64,000 nucleotides of DNA from Tahibacter aquaticus (GCF_004363655.1 NZ_SNZH01000007.1:328083-392082); one strand, 5' to 3'; positions 46,755-55,405 are shown, numbered from the stretch's first letter. Numbers and translations are program-made. Notes: generated from the letters alone by a model not told the origin.

Positions 46755-47588
46755 ATGAGCGAAGCCGATGCACTGCCCGCCGGAGCGGTACTGCGCCCGG
46801 TCGCGCGCTGGCGCCAGGGCCGCCTGGACCAGCACGCCGACCGTATCGCCGAGGAAGTGCCGGTCGCCATCGTCTGCAACGGCGAGCACTTCGCCGTGAT
46901 GCTGGCGACGCCGGCCGACCTGCACGATTTCGCCCTGGGCTTCGCCCTGAGCGAAGGCCTGATCGAAATACCGGCGCAACTGCTCGCCTTGCACGAGCAG
47001 CGGCAGCTGGAAGGCATTGTGTTGCAGCTGAACATTCCGCCGGCGCGTGCCGTATCGCTCGCACGGCGCGAACGCAGCCTGGAAGGACGCAGCGGCTGCG
47101 GCGTCTGCGGCAGCCGCGAACTGGAAGACCTGCTGCGCGTGCCGCCGCGCGTAGCCGGCACGCTGCGCATCACCGCGGCCGCGCTGGACACAGCCCTGGC
47201 GCAACTGTCGGCGCGCCAGTCGCTGGCCGCTGCGACGGGCGCCACGCACGCCGCGGCCTGGGCCGATTGCGACGGGCAGATTCAGCTGCTGCGCGAAGAC
47301 GTAGGCCGGCATAACGCACTGGACAAATTGATCGGCGCCTTGCGGCGTGGCCAGCTCGACAGCGCCAGCGGTTTCGCCGTGGTGACCAGCCGCGCCAGCT
47401 ACGAGATGGCGATGAAAGCCGCCAGCGCCGGCATCGGACTGCTCGCGGCGATCTCCGCGCCGACCGCGCTGGCGATTGCCCTGGCCGACAGCAGCGGCCT
47501 GACCCTGATCGGCTTTGCCCGGCCCGGCGGCTGCGCGGTATACACCCATCCCCAGCGCTATGTCGGCGCCGCCGGAGACACCGTTTGA
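46755..47588 (+). CDS. fdhD: Formate dehydrogenase sulfurtransferase FdhD
   Basis: FdhD moves sulfur from a cysteine desulfurase to the molybdenum cofactor so formate dehydrogenase becomes active. The 277-residue protein has EEVPVAIVCNGEHFAVMLAT, DFALGFALSEGLIE, and the catalytic pair in GRSGCGVCGSRELEDLL (CGVC). EDVGRHNALDKLIGAL and VVTSRASYEMAMKAASAGIG bind the cofactor. It is sometimes called fdsC in this operon. The stop is shared with the start of fdsD (TTGA). Confidence 0.95.
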   Translation: MSEADALPAGAVLRPVARWRQGRLDQHADRIAEEVPVAIVCNGEHFAVMLATPADLHDFALGFALSEGLIEIPAQLLALHEQRQLEGIVLQLNIPPARAVSLARRERSLEGRSGCGVCGSRELEDLLRVPPRVAGTLRITAAALDTALAQLSARQSLAAATGATHAAAWADCDGQIQLLREDVGRHNALDKLIGALRRGQLDSASGFAVVTSRASYEMAMKAASAGIGLLAAISAPTALAIALADSSGLTLIGFARPGGCAVYTHPQRYVGAAGDTV

Positions 47589-47809
47589 ACGTAGAACGCC
47601 TGGTCAGCATGGCCAACGACATCGCCCGCTATTTCGCCAGCGAGCCCGACCGTGAAGAGGGCATTGCCGGCATCGCCTCGCATATCAAGCGCTTCTGGGA
47701 ACCGCGCATGCTGCAGGCGATCACGGCGCATTGCCGCGATGCCGACGGCGCCGGCCTTGACGAGCTGGCGCTGGCCGCGGTGAGGCGGTTGGGCACGGGC
47801 GGCCTGTAA
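47585..47809 (+). CDS. fdsD: Formate dehydrogenase delta subunit
   Basis: A 74-residue protein that matches the FdsD family: LVSMANDIARYFASEPDREE, GIASHIKRFWEPRMLQAI and a C-terminal LDELALAAVRRL. Its exact role is unresolved; homologues are needed for full activity of the formate dehydrogenase. The start is TTG at 47585, which overlaps the fdhD stop, so it is translationally coupled; ATG 47609 would drop the first eight residues. It closes the fds operon. Confidence 0.93.
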   Translation: MNVERLVSMANDIARYFASEPDREEGIAGIASHIKRFWEPRMLQAITAHCRDADGAGLDELALAAVRRLGTGGL

Positions 47810-48035
47810 CGCACAAATCGGCAGCCGCTCGCTCGTCCTGGCTGCCCAGTGCGTGCTGCCGATGGGTCTCTGGCGTGGGCTATCGGGCTTGCTGCGCTGC
47901 GGCGTCCGGCATGCAACGAGTCCGACCCCTGTTCCGATCCATCCGTTACCGGCCACCAGACAGCCTCGTGCGTACGCCTCATCACTGACGCTTCATGCAA
48001 TCTGGCGGCTACTATCCGCCCAGGAGGTGACTGCC
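47810..48035. other. Region between the fds operon and the CAP-domain gene
   Basis: About 225 bases without a gene I can support. A very strong Shine-Dalgarno (AGGAGGTGA, 48022-48030) ends it. No terminator hairpin with a T run is visible after fdsD. Confidence 0.5.
48022..48030 (+). promoter_or_regulatory. Full-length Shine-Dalgarno before the CAP-domain gene
   Basis: AGGAGGTGA at 48022-48030 pairs with nine bases of the 16S rRNA tail, five bases before the ATG. It decides the start of this gene and predicts high translation. Confidence 0.85.
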
Positions 48036-48605
48036 ATGAAACGTTATTGGCTCCTGCTTGCCCTGGCGCCGTGCGCACTGCCGGCCCAGGCGGTATTTCT
48101 CGATTGCCTCATGAACGACGGCTTCCAGAACGAGATCGGTGCCACGCCGGCAAACTGGAAAAGCCATCTCGCCCTGAACAACTGCGCGCGCAAGACCGTC
48201 GTACCGGCAGCCTCTCCGGGCCTGGCCAACCTGAGCTGGAGCACCACGCTGGCGACGCAGGCGCAGAACTACGCCAACAATTGCAACTATGCCCACAGCG
48301 GCGCGGCCGGCGTCGGCGAAAACCTCTATGCCGGTGCGGTGTCTTCAGGATTTCCCAGCAATGTGGAAATTGCGGCGGCGCAGAACTGGGCCGGCGAATT
48401 CGCCAACTACAACTACGCCACCATGGGCTGCACCGGCCAATGCGGCCACTACACCCAGATGGTCTGGCGCGCGACCAGCAGCGTCGGTTGCGGCAGCAGG
48501 AACTGCACGGTCAACTCGCCGTTCCAGCCGCCATTCACCAACTGGACCCTGGTCGTCTGCCAGTACAGCCCGTCGGGAAATTTCACCGGCCAGCGGCCGT
48601 ACTGA
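48036..48605 (+). CDS. Secreted CAP-domain (SCP/PR-1) protein
   Basis: A 189-residue exported protein of the CAP superfamily, whose bacterial members are secreted and of mostly unknown role. After the signal peptide (LLLALAPCALPAQAVF) comes an N-terminal extension with LDCLMNDGFQNE, then the CAP core: LSWSTTLATQAQNYANNCNY, GENLYAGAV, NWAGEFANYNYATMG and GHYTQMVWRATSSVGCGSRN. The CAP tetrad His is visible in CNYAHSG and GHYTQMVW. Six or more Cys suggest disulfides. The gene has an exceptionally strong ribosome site (AGGAGGTGA). A REP inverted pair follows. Confidence 0.92.
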   Translation: MKRYWLLLALAPCALPAQAVFLDCLMNDGFQNEIGATPANWKSHLALNNCARKTVVPAASPGLANLSWSTTLATQAQNYANNCNYAHSGAAGVGENLYAGAVSSGFPSNVEIAAAQNWAGEFANYNYATMGCTGQCGHYTQMVWRATSSVGCGSRNCTVNSPFQPPFTNWTLVVCQYSPSGNFTGQRPY

Positions 48606-48629
48606 CGGCGCCGAAAGACGTAGCAAAGA

Positions 48630-48713
48630 CGGCGCAATTCGCCGTGCTCATCGCGCCCTACAAAAGCCGGTCGCGGCCATCGTAGGGTGCGATGAGCACG
48701 GCGAATTGCGCCG
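48630..48713. repeat. Inverted pair of 32-base REP-like units (REPIN-like)
   Basis: The left arm (48630-48661) is the reverse complement of the right arm (48682-48713), with one mismatch; the spacer is 20 bases (48662-48681). The right arm reads GTAGGGTGCGATGAGCACGG and ends CGAATTGCGCCG. A single related unit lies at 32285-32317. The pair sits between two convergent genes and can form a long hairpin. Confidence 0.93.
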
Positions 48714-48749
48714 CAAGGTCTCCCGGGCCGGCCTCGGCAACGCCAGCCG

Positions 48750-50048
48750 TCACCGCTGTTGCTGGCGCCAGCGCAGCCACAGATAGCAAGGCAAGCCGGC
48801 CAGCAGCAGGCCGGCGCCCCAGAGCAAGGCCTGCGTGCCTGTACCGGCCAGTGCGTAAGCCGCATACAGCGCCGCCAGCACCGCAAGCAGCGACAGCAGG
48901 GGCCGCCCGCGTTCCAGCCGCAACAAGGCCAGCGCGCATACCAGGAACGGCAATAGCGACGCTGCCGTCGACAGCAGAATCGACCAGGTAAACAGGCTGA
49001 CCAGGCTGGCATGGTAGTTCGCCAGCACCAGTACGCTGGACAGCACCGCACCGAGCAGCAGCCCGGTACGCGGCGTGCCGTTCGCATCCACCCGGCCGAA
49101 CGCTGCCGGAAACAGCCCGTCGCGTGCCACTGCCAGCGGCAGCTGGCCCAGCATCAGCACCCAGCCGTTCAGTGCGCCCAGGCAGGTGATGGCGGCCACC
49201 AGCGCCACCACGCGCGCTGCCGCATCGCCAAACAGCGGCCGCACGGCGTCGGCAAAGGGCGCGCTGGAATGGGCCAGTTCGGCCGCCGGCACCAGCCGCA
49301 TCACCGCACTGCAGGCGGCGATGGTCACGACGATGGCGATGGCCGTGCCGAGCAGGGTCGCCCGCGGTACCGTGCGTTCGGCGTCGTGTACCGAGCCCGC
49401 CGGCACCGTCGCGCTTTCCAGGCCGAGAAATGCCCACAAGGTCAGCGCCGAGGTGGCAAACGCTACCTCGGCCAGGCTGTGGCCGGAAGGATTGAACGCC
49501 GGTGCCGCGGTAGCCACTGCGGCCGGTTCGAACCAGAAGAGCCCCGCCAGCGCAAACACGACCAGTGCGGCGACCTTGACCAGGGTCGTCAGCAGCTGCA
49601 CCCCGCCGGCCGTGCGCAGGCCGCCGAGGTTGAACAAGGTACAGATCCATAAAGTCACAATGGCGCATGCCGCCGCGCGCGCCGGCGTGGCAGTCAGTGC
49701 CGGCAGCAGGTTGCCGGCATAGCCGGTCAGAGCAATCGCAATCGCCGGCACCGCGCTCCAGATCGAAATCCAGTAGCACCAGGCCACCACGAAACCGACC
49801 GCATCGCCGAAGCCCGCCTGGGCAAACGCATACGGTCCGCCCGAGGCCCCTGGCCGCAGCTGTCCCAGCCGCGCAAACACCGCCGCCAGCAGCAGCGAGC
49901 CCAGGCCGCTGATCGCCCAGCCCAAGGCACTCGCCGCGCCGTACGGTGCCAGCGAGCTTGGCAGCAGAAACAGGCCCGAGCCGATCATATTGCCAACGAC
50001 CAGCGCTGTTGCTGTCCACAGCCCCAGGCGTGCGGCCGTGCCGCTCAT
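48750..50048 (-). CDS. APC-family amino acid permease
   Basis: A 432-residue transporter of the amino acid-polyamine-organocation superfamily with about 12 hydrophobic helices. The first helix carries VVGNMIGSGLFLLPSSLAP, the unwound substrate-binding segment GSGLF of the family. ISIWSAVPAIAIALTGYAG and FATSALTLWAFLGLESATVP are further conserved helices. The closest known type appears to be YjeH/arginine-agmatine-like antiporters, but no substrate can be read. The ATG overlaps the stop of the Rieske oxygenase gene by four bases, so transporter and oxygenase are likely co-expressed, and the permease may bring in the oxygenase substrate. Confidence 0.88.
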   Translation of the reverse strand: MSGTAARLGLWTATALVVGNMIGSGLFLLPSSLAPYGAASALGWAISGLGSLLLAAVFARLGQLRPGASGGPYAFAQAGFGDAVGFVVAWCYWISIWSAVPAIAIALTGYAGNLLPALTATPARAAACAIVTLWICTLFNLGGLRTAGGVQLLTTLVKVAALVVFALAGLFWFEPAAVATAAPAFNPSGHSLAEVAFATSALTLWAFLGLESATVPAGSVHDAERTVPRATLLGTAIAIVVTIAACSAVMRLVPAAELAHSSAPFADAVRPLFGDAAARVVALVAAITCLGALNGWVLMLGQLPLAVARDGLFPAAFGRVDANGTPRTGLLLGAVLSSVLVLANYHASLVSLFTWSILLSTAASLLPFLVCALALLRLERGRPLLSLLAVLAALYAAYALAGTGTQALLWGAGLLLAGLPCYLWLRWRQQQR

Positions 50049-51130
50049 GTGCCTGCTCCGTGTTCGCGCCAGGCGCGGCGCAGCAGTTCGTGGAAATGAT
50101 GCACGCCGCTTTCGCGCCGCGGACATAGCCGGCCAGCCAGGTACGAACCCGAGGCCAGCCGCTGCTGCACAGCCAGGCAGATCGCCACGTCTTCCTGCTG
50201 CACCTCGTCGCTGAACAGCTGGTCCTGGCTGCGCCGTTCCTGTTCGGCCTCGTCCAGCGCGGCAGGGTAGTAGTAGTCGAAATCGACGCGGCAGCGGTCC
50301 ACCGCCAGTGGCACGACGCGATTGGTCTGCAGGCGCCCGGGCAGGATATTCAGCATGATGTTCGGCCAGATGAAGTAGTACAGCGCATCGCCCTGGCCGT
50401 AGAAATTGCCCTCGTTTTCCAGCGGGCTCCATTGCAGCGAATACCAGTCGGCCAGTTCGGTGCGATAGCTGCGGTAGTCCAGCAGCCGGTTCAGCGCCGG
50501 ATGGATATGCGGTACGTGGTAGCCCTCCAGGTAATTGTCCACGTAGACCTTCCAGTTGCAGGCGATCTCGTAGCTGTGGCGATGGCTGAACGCATAGCTG
50601 CCCAGCGCATGCCCGTGCAGGCGTGCGTCTATGCCGTGCAGCACTTTCTGCAGCGGCGGCGCCTGGGCCAATGCGGCGAATACCAGGCCTTGCCAGCTCG
50701 CCACCTCGATTGCCGGCAGGTGTACCTCGCCGGCAACGAAGCCCTCGGCCGAATCCATTTCCGGCGCGCTGCGCAGGCGCCCGTCAAGGGCATAGGTCCA
50801 GCCGTGATACTTGCAGCGCAAGGCCTTGGCGCCGCGGCCGTTGCACCAGGCCAGCGGGCCGGCCCGGTGCCTGCATACATTGTGGAAACCGCGCACAATG
50901 CCGTCTTCGCCGCACAGCAGCACGACGGGCACGCCGCCGATCTCGTCCACCACATGGTCGCCGGGCGCCGCCAGCTGCGCGGCATGTGCCACCAGCTGCC
51001 AGCCATGGGCGAACACGCGCCGGCGTTCCTGCGCGGCGGCATCGGCATCGGTATAGAACGGCGCAGGCAGGGCGCTGGCGGTAGCCAGCGGCTGCGGCAA
51101 CAGCCAGTCGGGGGCGGGCGAAAACGTCAT
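50045..51130 (-). CDS. Rieske non-haem iron oxygenase, alpha subunit
   Basis: A 361-residue ring-hydroxylating-type oxygenase. The Rieske [2Fe-2S] ligands are in CRHRAGPLAWCNGRGAKALR followed by CKYHGWTYALDG. The catalytic domain shows the iron ligands in NYLEGYHVPHIHPAL and further acidic residues (FDYYYPAALDEAEQ). Related proteins include choline monooxygenase, carnitine monooxygenase and glycine-betaine demethylase as well as aromatic dioxygenases; the sequence features do not decide between them. No reductase or ferredoxin subunit is next to it. It overlaps an APC permease gene, which favours an amine or amino-acid-like substrate, by inference. No clear ribosome site precedes the ATG. Confidence 0.9.
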   Translation of the reverse strand: MTFSPAPDWLLPQPLATASALPAPFYTDADAAAQERRRVFAHGWQLVAHAAQLAAPGDHVVDEIGGVPVVLLCGEDGIVRGFHNVCRHRAGPLAWCNGRGAKALRCKYHGWTYALDGRLRSAPEMDSAEGFVAGEVHLPAIEVASWQGLVFAALAQAPPLQKVLHGIDARLHGHALGSYAFSHRHSYEIACNWKVYVDNYLEGYHVPHIHPALNRLLDYRSYRTELADWYSLQWSPLENEGNFYGQGDALYYFIWPNIMLNILPGRLQTNRVVPLAVDRCRVDFDYYYPAALDEAEQERRSQDQLFSDEVQQEDVAICLAVQQRLASGSYLAGRLCPRRESGVHHFHELLRRAWREHGAGT

Positions 51131-51331
51131 GGGCAGGACCGGTCCTGAACTGACCCGACTCTACCCGCAAATCGCCGCCGCCGGCATGGCCGCGGCGGCC
51201 CGTGCGCTTGTGCCGCGGCGTTCCTTTCTTTCCTCGGCGACACGGGGCACACTCGGCCCGGATCGACAGGCGAGGCTCCCAGCTGCGTCACGCCAGGAGC
51301 CTCTCGGCGCAAGACTGCGGCGAGGAGGGTG

Positions 51332-53158
51332 ATGGTGCGTCCCACCGATATCCGTGTTCCCGATTATTTCCACAAGGTCGTCGATTGCCAGTGGGCCTGT
51401 CCGGCCCACACGCCAGTCCCCGAATACATCCGACTGATCGCGGCAGGGCGCTACGCCGATGCCTACATGGTCAACTGGACATCGAATGTCTTTCCCGGCG
51501 TGCTCGGCCGCACCTGCGACCGGCCCTGCGAACCGGCCTGCCGGCGCGGACGTGTCGAGGAAAACAACGGCGCTTCGCCCGAACCCGTCGCCATCTGCCG
51601 GCTCAAGCGCGTAGCCGCCGACAACAAGGGCGACATCGCCGCGCGCCTGCCCCGGCCGGACAAGCCCAACGGCAAGCGCATCGCCTGCGTCGGCGCCGGT
51701 CCGGCCTCGCTGACCGTCGCGCGCGACCTCGCGCCGCTGGGCTACGACGTCACCGTCTTCGACGGCGAAGCCAAGGCCGGCGGCTTCATCCGCACGCAGA
51801 TACCGCGCTTCCGCCTGCCCGAATCGGTCATCGACGAAGAGACCGGCTACATCCTCGGCCTGGGCGTGAAATTCCGCGCCGGCGAACGCATCGCCTCGCT
51901 CAAATCATTGCTCGCCCAGGGCTACGATGCGGTCTTCATCGGCTGCGGCGCGCCGCGCGGGCGCGATCTCGACTTGCCTGGCCGGCACGAAGCTGCAGCC
52001 AACATCCATATCGGCATCGACTGGCTGGCCTCGGTTTCCTTCGGCCACATCGAGAAAATCGGCCGGCGCGTGATCGTGCTCGGCGGCGGCAACACCGCGA
52101 TGGACTGCTGCCGTTCCGCGCGCCGCCTTGGCGGCGACGACGTCAAGGTACTGGTGCGTTCCGGCTTCGACGAAATGAAAGCCTCGCCCTGGGAAAAAGA
52201 AGACGCCCAGCACGAAGGCATACCCATCCTCGACTACCACGTGCCCAAGGCCTTCCTGCACGAAGGCGGCAAACTCGTCGGCATGACCTTCGAGCGCGTG
52301 CGTGCCCAGCGCGACGAACGCGGCCGGCGCCAGCTCGTACCCACCGGCGAGCCCGACGTCACGGTCGATTGCGACGATGTACTGATCGCCGTCGGCCAGG
52401 AAAACGCGTTTCCCTGGATAGAGCGCGACAGCGGCATCGTCTTCGACGAATGGAACATGCCCGTCGTCGACAAGGCCACGTTCCAGTCCAGCCTGGCCAA
52501 CGTCTTCTTCGGCGGCGATGCGGCGTTCGGCCCGAAGAACATCATCTGGGCCGTAGCCCACGGCCATGACGCGGCCATCTCCATCGACAAGCTGCTCAAC
52601 GGCGAAGACGTGGGCGAGCGTCCCGCGCCCATGGTCCACCTGCTGTCGCAGAAGATGGGCATCCACGAGTGGAGCTACGACAACGAGATCTCGCCCGACG
52701 ACCGTTACAAAGTGCCCTGGGCGCCGAGCGAAAAGACCCTGGGCAATATCAAGGTCGAAGTGGAACTGGGCTTCGACACGCTGACCGCGCTGAAGGAAAC
52801 CCAGCGCTGCCTCAACTGCGACGTACAGACCGTATTCACCGACAAGGTCTGCATCGAATGCGATGCCTGTGTCGACATCTGTCCCATGGACTGCATCAGC
52901 TTCACACCGAATGCCGAAGAAGCCGAGCTGCGCACGCAGCTGACGGCGCCGGCCCTGAACCTGGCGCAGGATCTGTATGTCTCCGGCGAATTGAAGACCA
53001 GCCGCGTGATGGTCAAGGACGAAGACGTCTGCCTGCATTGCGGCCTGTGTGCCGAGCGCTGCCCCACCGGCGCCTGGGACATGCACAAATACCTGATCGA
53101 GATGACCCATGCGGGGCCTGGCTGCCGCAGCAAGGGCGCGTGCAGGGAGGCGGCATGA
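51332..53158 (+). CDS. GltD-like NAD(P)H oxidoreductase with two C-terminal ferredoxin-type motifs
   Basis: A flavoprotein of about 608 residues related to the small subunit of glutamate synthase. The N-terminal cluster domain has CQWACPAHTPVPEYI and CDRPCEPACRRGRVEE. The FAD site is IACVGAGPASLTVARDLAPL and the NAD(P)H site VIVLGGGNTAMDCCRSARRL. ANVFFGGDAAFGPKNIIWAV closes the FAD domain. Beyond it lie two ferredoxin motifs: CIECDACVDICPMDC and CLHCGLCAERCPTGAW. No GltB follows; the next genes are 2-oxoacid:acceptor oxidoreductase subunits. So this protein likely links that enzyme to NAD(P)H. The start is ATG 51332 or GTG 51335, both just behind AGGAGG. Confidence 0.88.
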   Translation: MVRPTDIRVPDYFHKVVDCQWACPAHTPVPEYIRLIAAGRYADAYMVNWTSNVFPGVLGRTCDRPCEPACRRGRVEENNGASPEPVAICRLKRVAADNKGDIAARLPRPDKPNGKRIACVGAGPASLTVARDLAPLGYDVTVFDGEAKAGGFIRTQIPRFRLPESVIDEETGYILGLGVKFRAGERIASLKSLLAQGYDAVFIGCGAPRGRDLDLPGRHEAAANIHIGIDWLASVSFGHIEKIGRRVIVLGGGNTAMDCCRSARRLGGDDVKVLVRSGFDEMKASPWEKEDAQHEGIPILDYHVPKAFLHEGGKLVGMTFERVRAQRDERGRRQLVPTGEPDVTVDCDDVLIAVGQENAFPWIERDSGIVFDEWNMPVVDKATFQSSLANVFFGGDAAFGPKNIIWAVAHGHDAAISIDKLLNGEDVGERPAPMVHLLSQKMGIHEWSYDNEISPDDRYKVPWAPSEKTLGNIKVEVELGFDTLTALKETQRCLNCDVQTVFTDKVCIECDACVDICPMDCISFTPNAEEAELRTQLTAPALNLAQDLYVSGELKTSRVMVKDEDVCLHCGLCAERCPTGAWDMHKYLIEMTHAGPGCRSKGACREAA

Positions 53159-53175
53159 TGGGAGAGCAACATGAC

Positions 53176-53209
53176 GCCCTCTCCCCCAGGCGAGCCTGGG
53201 AGAGAGGGC
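53176..53209. repeat. Strong intercistronic hairpin (CCCTCTCCC type)
   Basis: GCCCTCTCCCCCAGG pairs with CCTGGGAGAGAGGGC, giving 14 pairs and one mismatch around a CGAG loop. No T run follows. It lies in the 115-base gap between the GltD-like gene and korA. Palindromes of this composition are common intergenic repeats in Xanthomonadales and may stabilise the upstream message. Confidence 0.85.
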
Positions 53210-53273
53210 TGGAGCAAGATGCGCAGGCGCGCGAGCCATACCCCGGCGAGCCCCACACCCCGGAGCCCCGCCC

Positions 53274-55118
53274 ATGACGCCGATCTCCGCCAGCAACGAC
53301 TTCGTCATCAAGTTCGCCAACGTCAACGGCTCCGGCTCCGCGTCCGCGAATGAACTTTTTGCCAAATCCATCCTGCGCATGGGCGTGCCGGTCAGCCCGC
53401 GCAATATCTTCCCGTCGAATATCCAGGGCCTGCCCACCTGGTACGAGGTGCGCGTCAACGAGGACGGCTGGCTTGGCCGCCGCGGCGGCGTCGATCTCAT
53501 GGTCGCCATGAACCCGCAGACCTGGGACGCCGACCTCAAGGAAATCGAACCCGGCGGCTATCTGTTCTACGACTCGACCAAGCCATTGCCGCGCTCGCGG
53601 TTCCGCGACGACATCAACGTCATCGGCGTGCCGCTCACCGACATCTGCAGCCAGAACTACACCGTCGCGCGCGAACGCCAGCTGTTCAAGAACATCATGT
53701 ATATCGGCGCGCTGTCGGTACTGCTGGAAATCGAACCCGCCGTCATCGAAACCCTCCTCGCCGAACAATATAAGGGCAAGGAAAAACTGGTCGACGCCAA
53801 CAAGCACGCCTTCCACCTCGGCCGCGACTACGTGCTGCAGAATCTGGCCTACCCGCTGGGCCTGCGCGTACGCCGCGCTGACAATGTCGGCGACAGCATC
53901 TTCGTCGACGGCAATACCGCGGCGGCGCTGGGCTGCGTCTACGGCGGCGCCACGGTCTGCGCCTGGTATCCGATCACGCCGTCGTCGTCGCTGGCCGAAG
54001 CGTTCCAGAAATACTGCATGAAGTACCGCGTCGATGCGGAAACCGGCGCGAACAAATTCGCCATCGTCCAGGCCGAAGACGAAATCGCCTCCATCGGCAT
54101 GGTGGTCGGCGCCGGCTGGAACGGTGCGCGTGCCTTCACCACGACCTCGGGCCCGGGCATTTCGCTGATGAACGAATTCATCGGCCTGGCCTATTTCGCC
54201 GAGATTCCCGTCACCATCATCGACGTGCAGCGCGGCGGACCGTCCACCGGCATGCCGACACGCACCCAGCAGTCGGATGTACTGGCTTGTGCCTACGCCT
54301 CCCACGGCGATACCAAGCACGTGCTGCTGCTGCCGGAAGACCCGGCCGAATGCTTCGATTTTTCCGCCGCCGCGCTCGACCTCGCCGACCGCCTGCAGAC
54401 GCCGATCTTCGTGCTGACCGATCTCGACATCGGCATGAACCAGCGCCTGAGCAGGCCGTTTGCCTGGGACGACAGCAGGGCTTACGACCGCGGCAAGGTC
54501 ATGACCGCGGAAGAACTCGAGGCCGGCAAGGATTTCGGCCGCTACAAGGACGTGGACGGCGACGGCATTCCCTATCGCACCTATCCCGGCACACACCCCA
54601 ACAAGGGCGCCTACTTCACCCGCGGCACTTCGCGCGACCCGTACGCGCGCTATTCCGAACGCGGTCCCGACTACATCTACAACATGGAGCGTCTGCTGCA
54701 TAAGTTCGACAGCGCGCGCAGCCTGGTGCCGCAGCCGCAGCTGCGCAAGGCTGGCCGTGCCACGCGCTTCGGTGCGATCTACTACGGTTCGACCAGCCCG
54801 GCCATGGCCGAGGCCATCACCCTGCTGGAACGCGACGGCCTGCCGCTGGACATCTTGCGCATCCGCGCCTATCCGTTCCCCGACAGCGTGCGCGAATTCA
54901 TCGACGCCCACGACGCCGTCTACGTGGTGGAGCAGAACCGCGATGCGCAGCTGCGTAGCCTGATCGTCAACGAATTCGACATCGACCCCGCCCGGGTGCC
55001 TGCCGTGCTGCACTACGACGGCACGCCGATCACCGCTCGCTACATCGCCCGCGCCATCGCCGAACGCATGCGCACCGCCGCGGCAGGGCAGGGCATCAAC
55101 CACGGAGTCACAGGCTGA
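53274..55118 (+). CDS. korA: 2-oxoacid:acceptor oxidoreductase, fused gamma-alpha subunit (KorA type)
   Basis: A 614-residue subunit with the gamma domain first (KFANVNGSGSASANELFAKS, GVDLMVAMNPQTWDADLKEI) and the alpha pyrimidine-binding domain next (ATVCAWYPITPSSSLAEAF, VGAGWNGARAFTTTSGPGIS, VDVQRGGPSTGMPTRTQQSD). The C-terminal part (AIYYGSTSPAMAEAITLLER) is the coenzyme-A/domain III region. These enzymes convert 2-oxoacids such as 2-oxoglutarate to acyl-CoA with ferredoxin-type acceptors. The motif YPITPSS and TRTQQSD fit 2-oxoglutarate:ferredoxin oxidoreductase, but substrate is inferred. GGAG precedes the ATG by seven bases. It overlaps the next small gene by one base. Confidence 0.9.
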   Translation: MTPISASNDFVIKFANVNGSGSASANELFAKSILRMGVPVSPRNIFPSNIQGLPTWYEVRVNEDGWLGRRGGVDLMVAMNPQTWDADLKEIEPGGYLFYDSTKPLPRSRFRDDINVIGVPLTDICSQNYTVARERQLFKNIMYIGALSVLLEIEPAVIETLLAEQYKGKEKLVDANKHAFHLGRDYVLQNLAYPLGLRVRRADNVGDSIFVDGNTAAALGCVYGGATVCAWYPITPSSSLAEAFQKYCMKYRVDAETGANKFAIVQAEDEIASIGMVVGAGWNGARAFTTTSGPGISLMNEFIGLAYFAEIPVTIIDVQRGGPSTGMPTRTQQSDVLACAYASHGDTKHVLLLPEDPAECFDFSAAALDLADRLQTPIFVLTDLDIGMNQRLSRPFAWDDSRAYDRGKVMTAEELEAGKDFGRYKDVDGDGIPYRTYPGTHPNKGAYFTRGTSRDPYARYSERGPDYIYNMERLLHKFDSARSLVPQPQLRKAGRATRFGAIYYGSTSPAMAEAITLLERDGLPLDILRIRAYPFPDSVREFIDAHDAVYVVEQNRDAQLRSLIVNEFDIDPARVPAVLHYDGTPITARYIARAIAERMRTAAAGQGINHGVTG

Positions 55119-55405
55119 TGGGTGGTTCTTCCGTTGTAGCCATCCTGGCCAATCTCAGCCCGCTGCTGTTCATTGCCGCGTCGGTGGTGCTTTTCGTCAA
55201 GACGCGTTCGCCCTGGATACTCGTTGCCGCCATCCTCGAAGTGATCATGCTGATGTTCCGCGCCGGCATGTACTTCGGCGCCACCGAACTGGTGAGCAAC
55301 GAGATCTTCATGGGCGCCTGGCAGCTGGTCGGCCTGCTCACCGGTGTCTGCTTCCTCGGCTTCGCCGCCACCTGGCAGCCGGACGACAAACGTCGCGTGC
55401 CGTGA
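55118..55405 (+). CDS. Small membrane protein of unknown function inside the korA-korB unit
   Basis: A 95-residue protein with three hydrophobic segments: AILANLSPLLFIAASVVLFV, SPWILVAAILEVIMLMFRAG and GAWQLVGLLTGVCFLGFAAT, joined by short loops. The C-terminus is charged (QPDDKRRVP). No Cys-rich or nucleotide motif is present and I recognise no family. The ATG overlaps the korA stop (TGATG), and korB begins 22 bases after its stop, so it is clearly expressed with the two enzyme subunits. A membrane anchor or an electron-transfer contact for the oxidoreductase is a fair guess, no more. Confidence 0.85.
   Translation: MGGSSVVAILANLSPLLFIAASVVLFVKTRSPWILVAAILEVIMLMFRAGMYFGATELVSNEIFMGAWQLVGLLTGVCFLGFAATWQPDDKRRVP

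Noticed and set aside
53159..53273. Small gene between the GltD-like gene and korA
   Set aside because: The stretch is dominated by a palindrome and the only open reading has no family or ribosome support.
53013..55103. Minus-strand open frame opposite korA
   Set aside because: korA has clear gamma and alpha domain signatures on the plus strand; the reverse frame is Val/Gly/His-rich noise.
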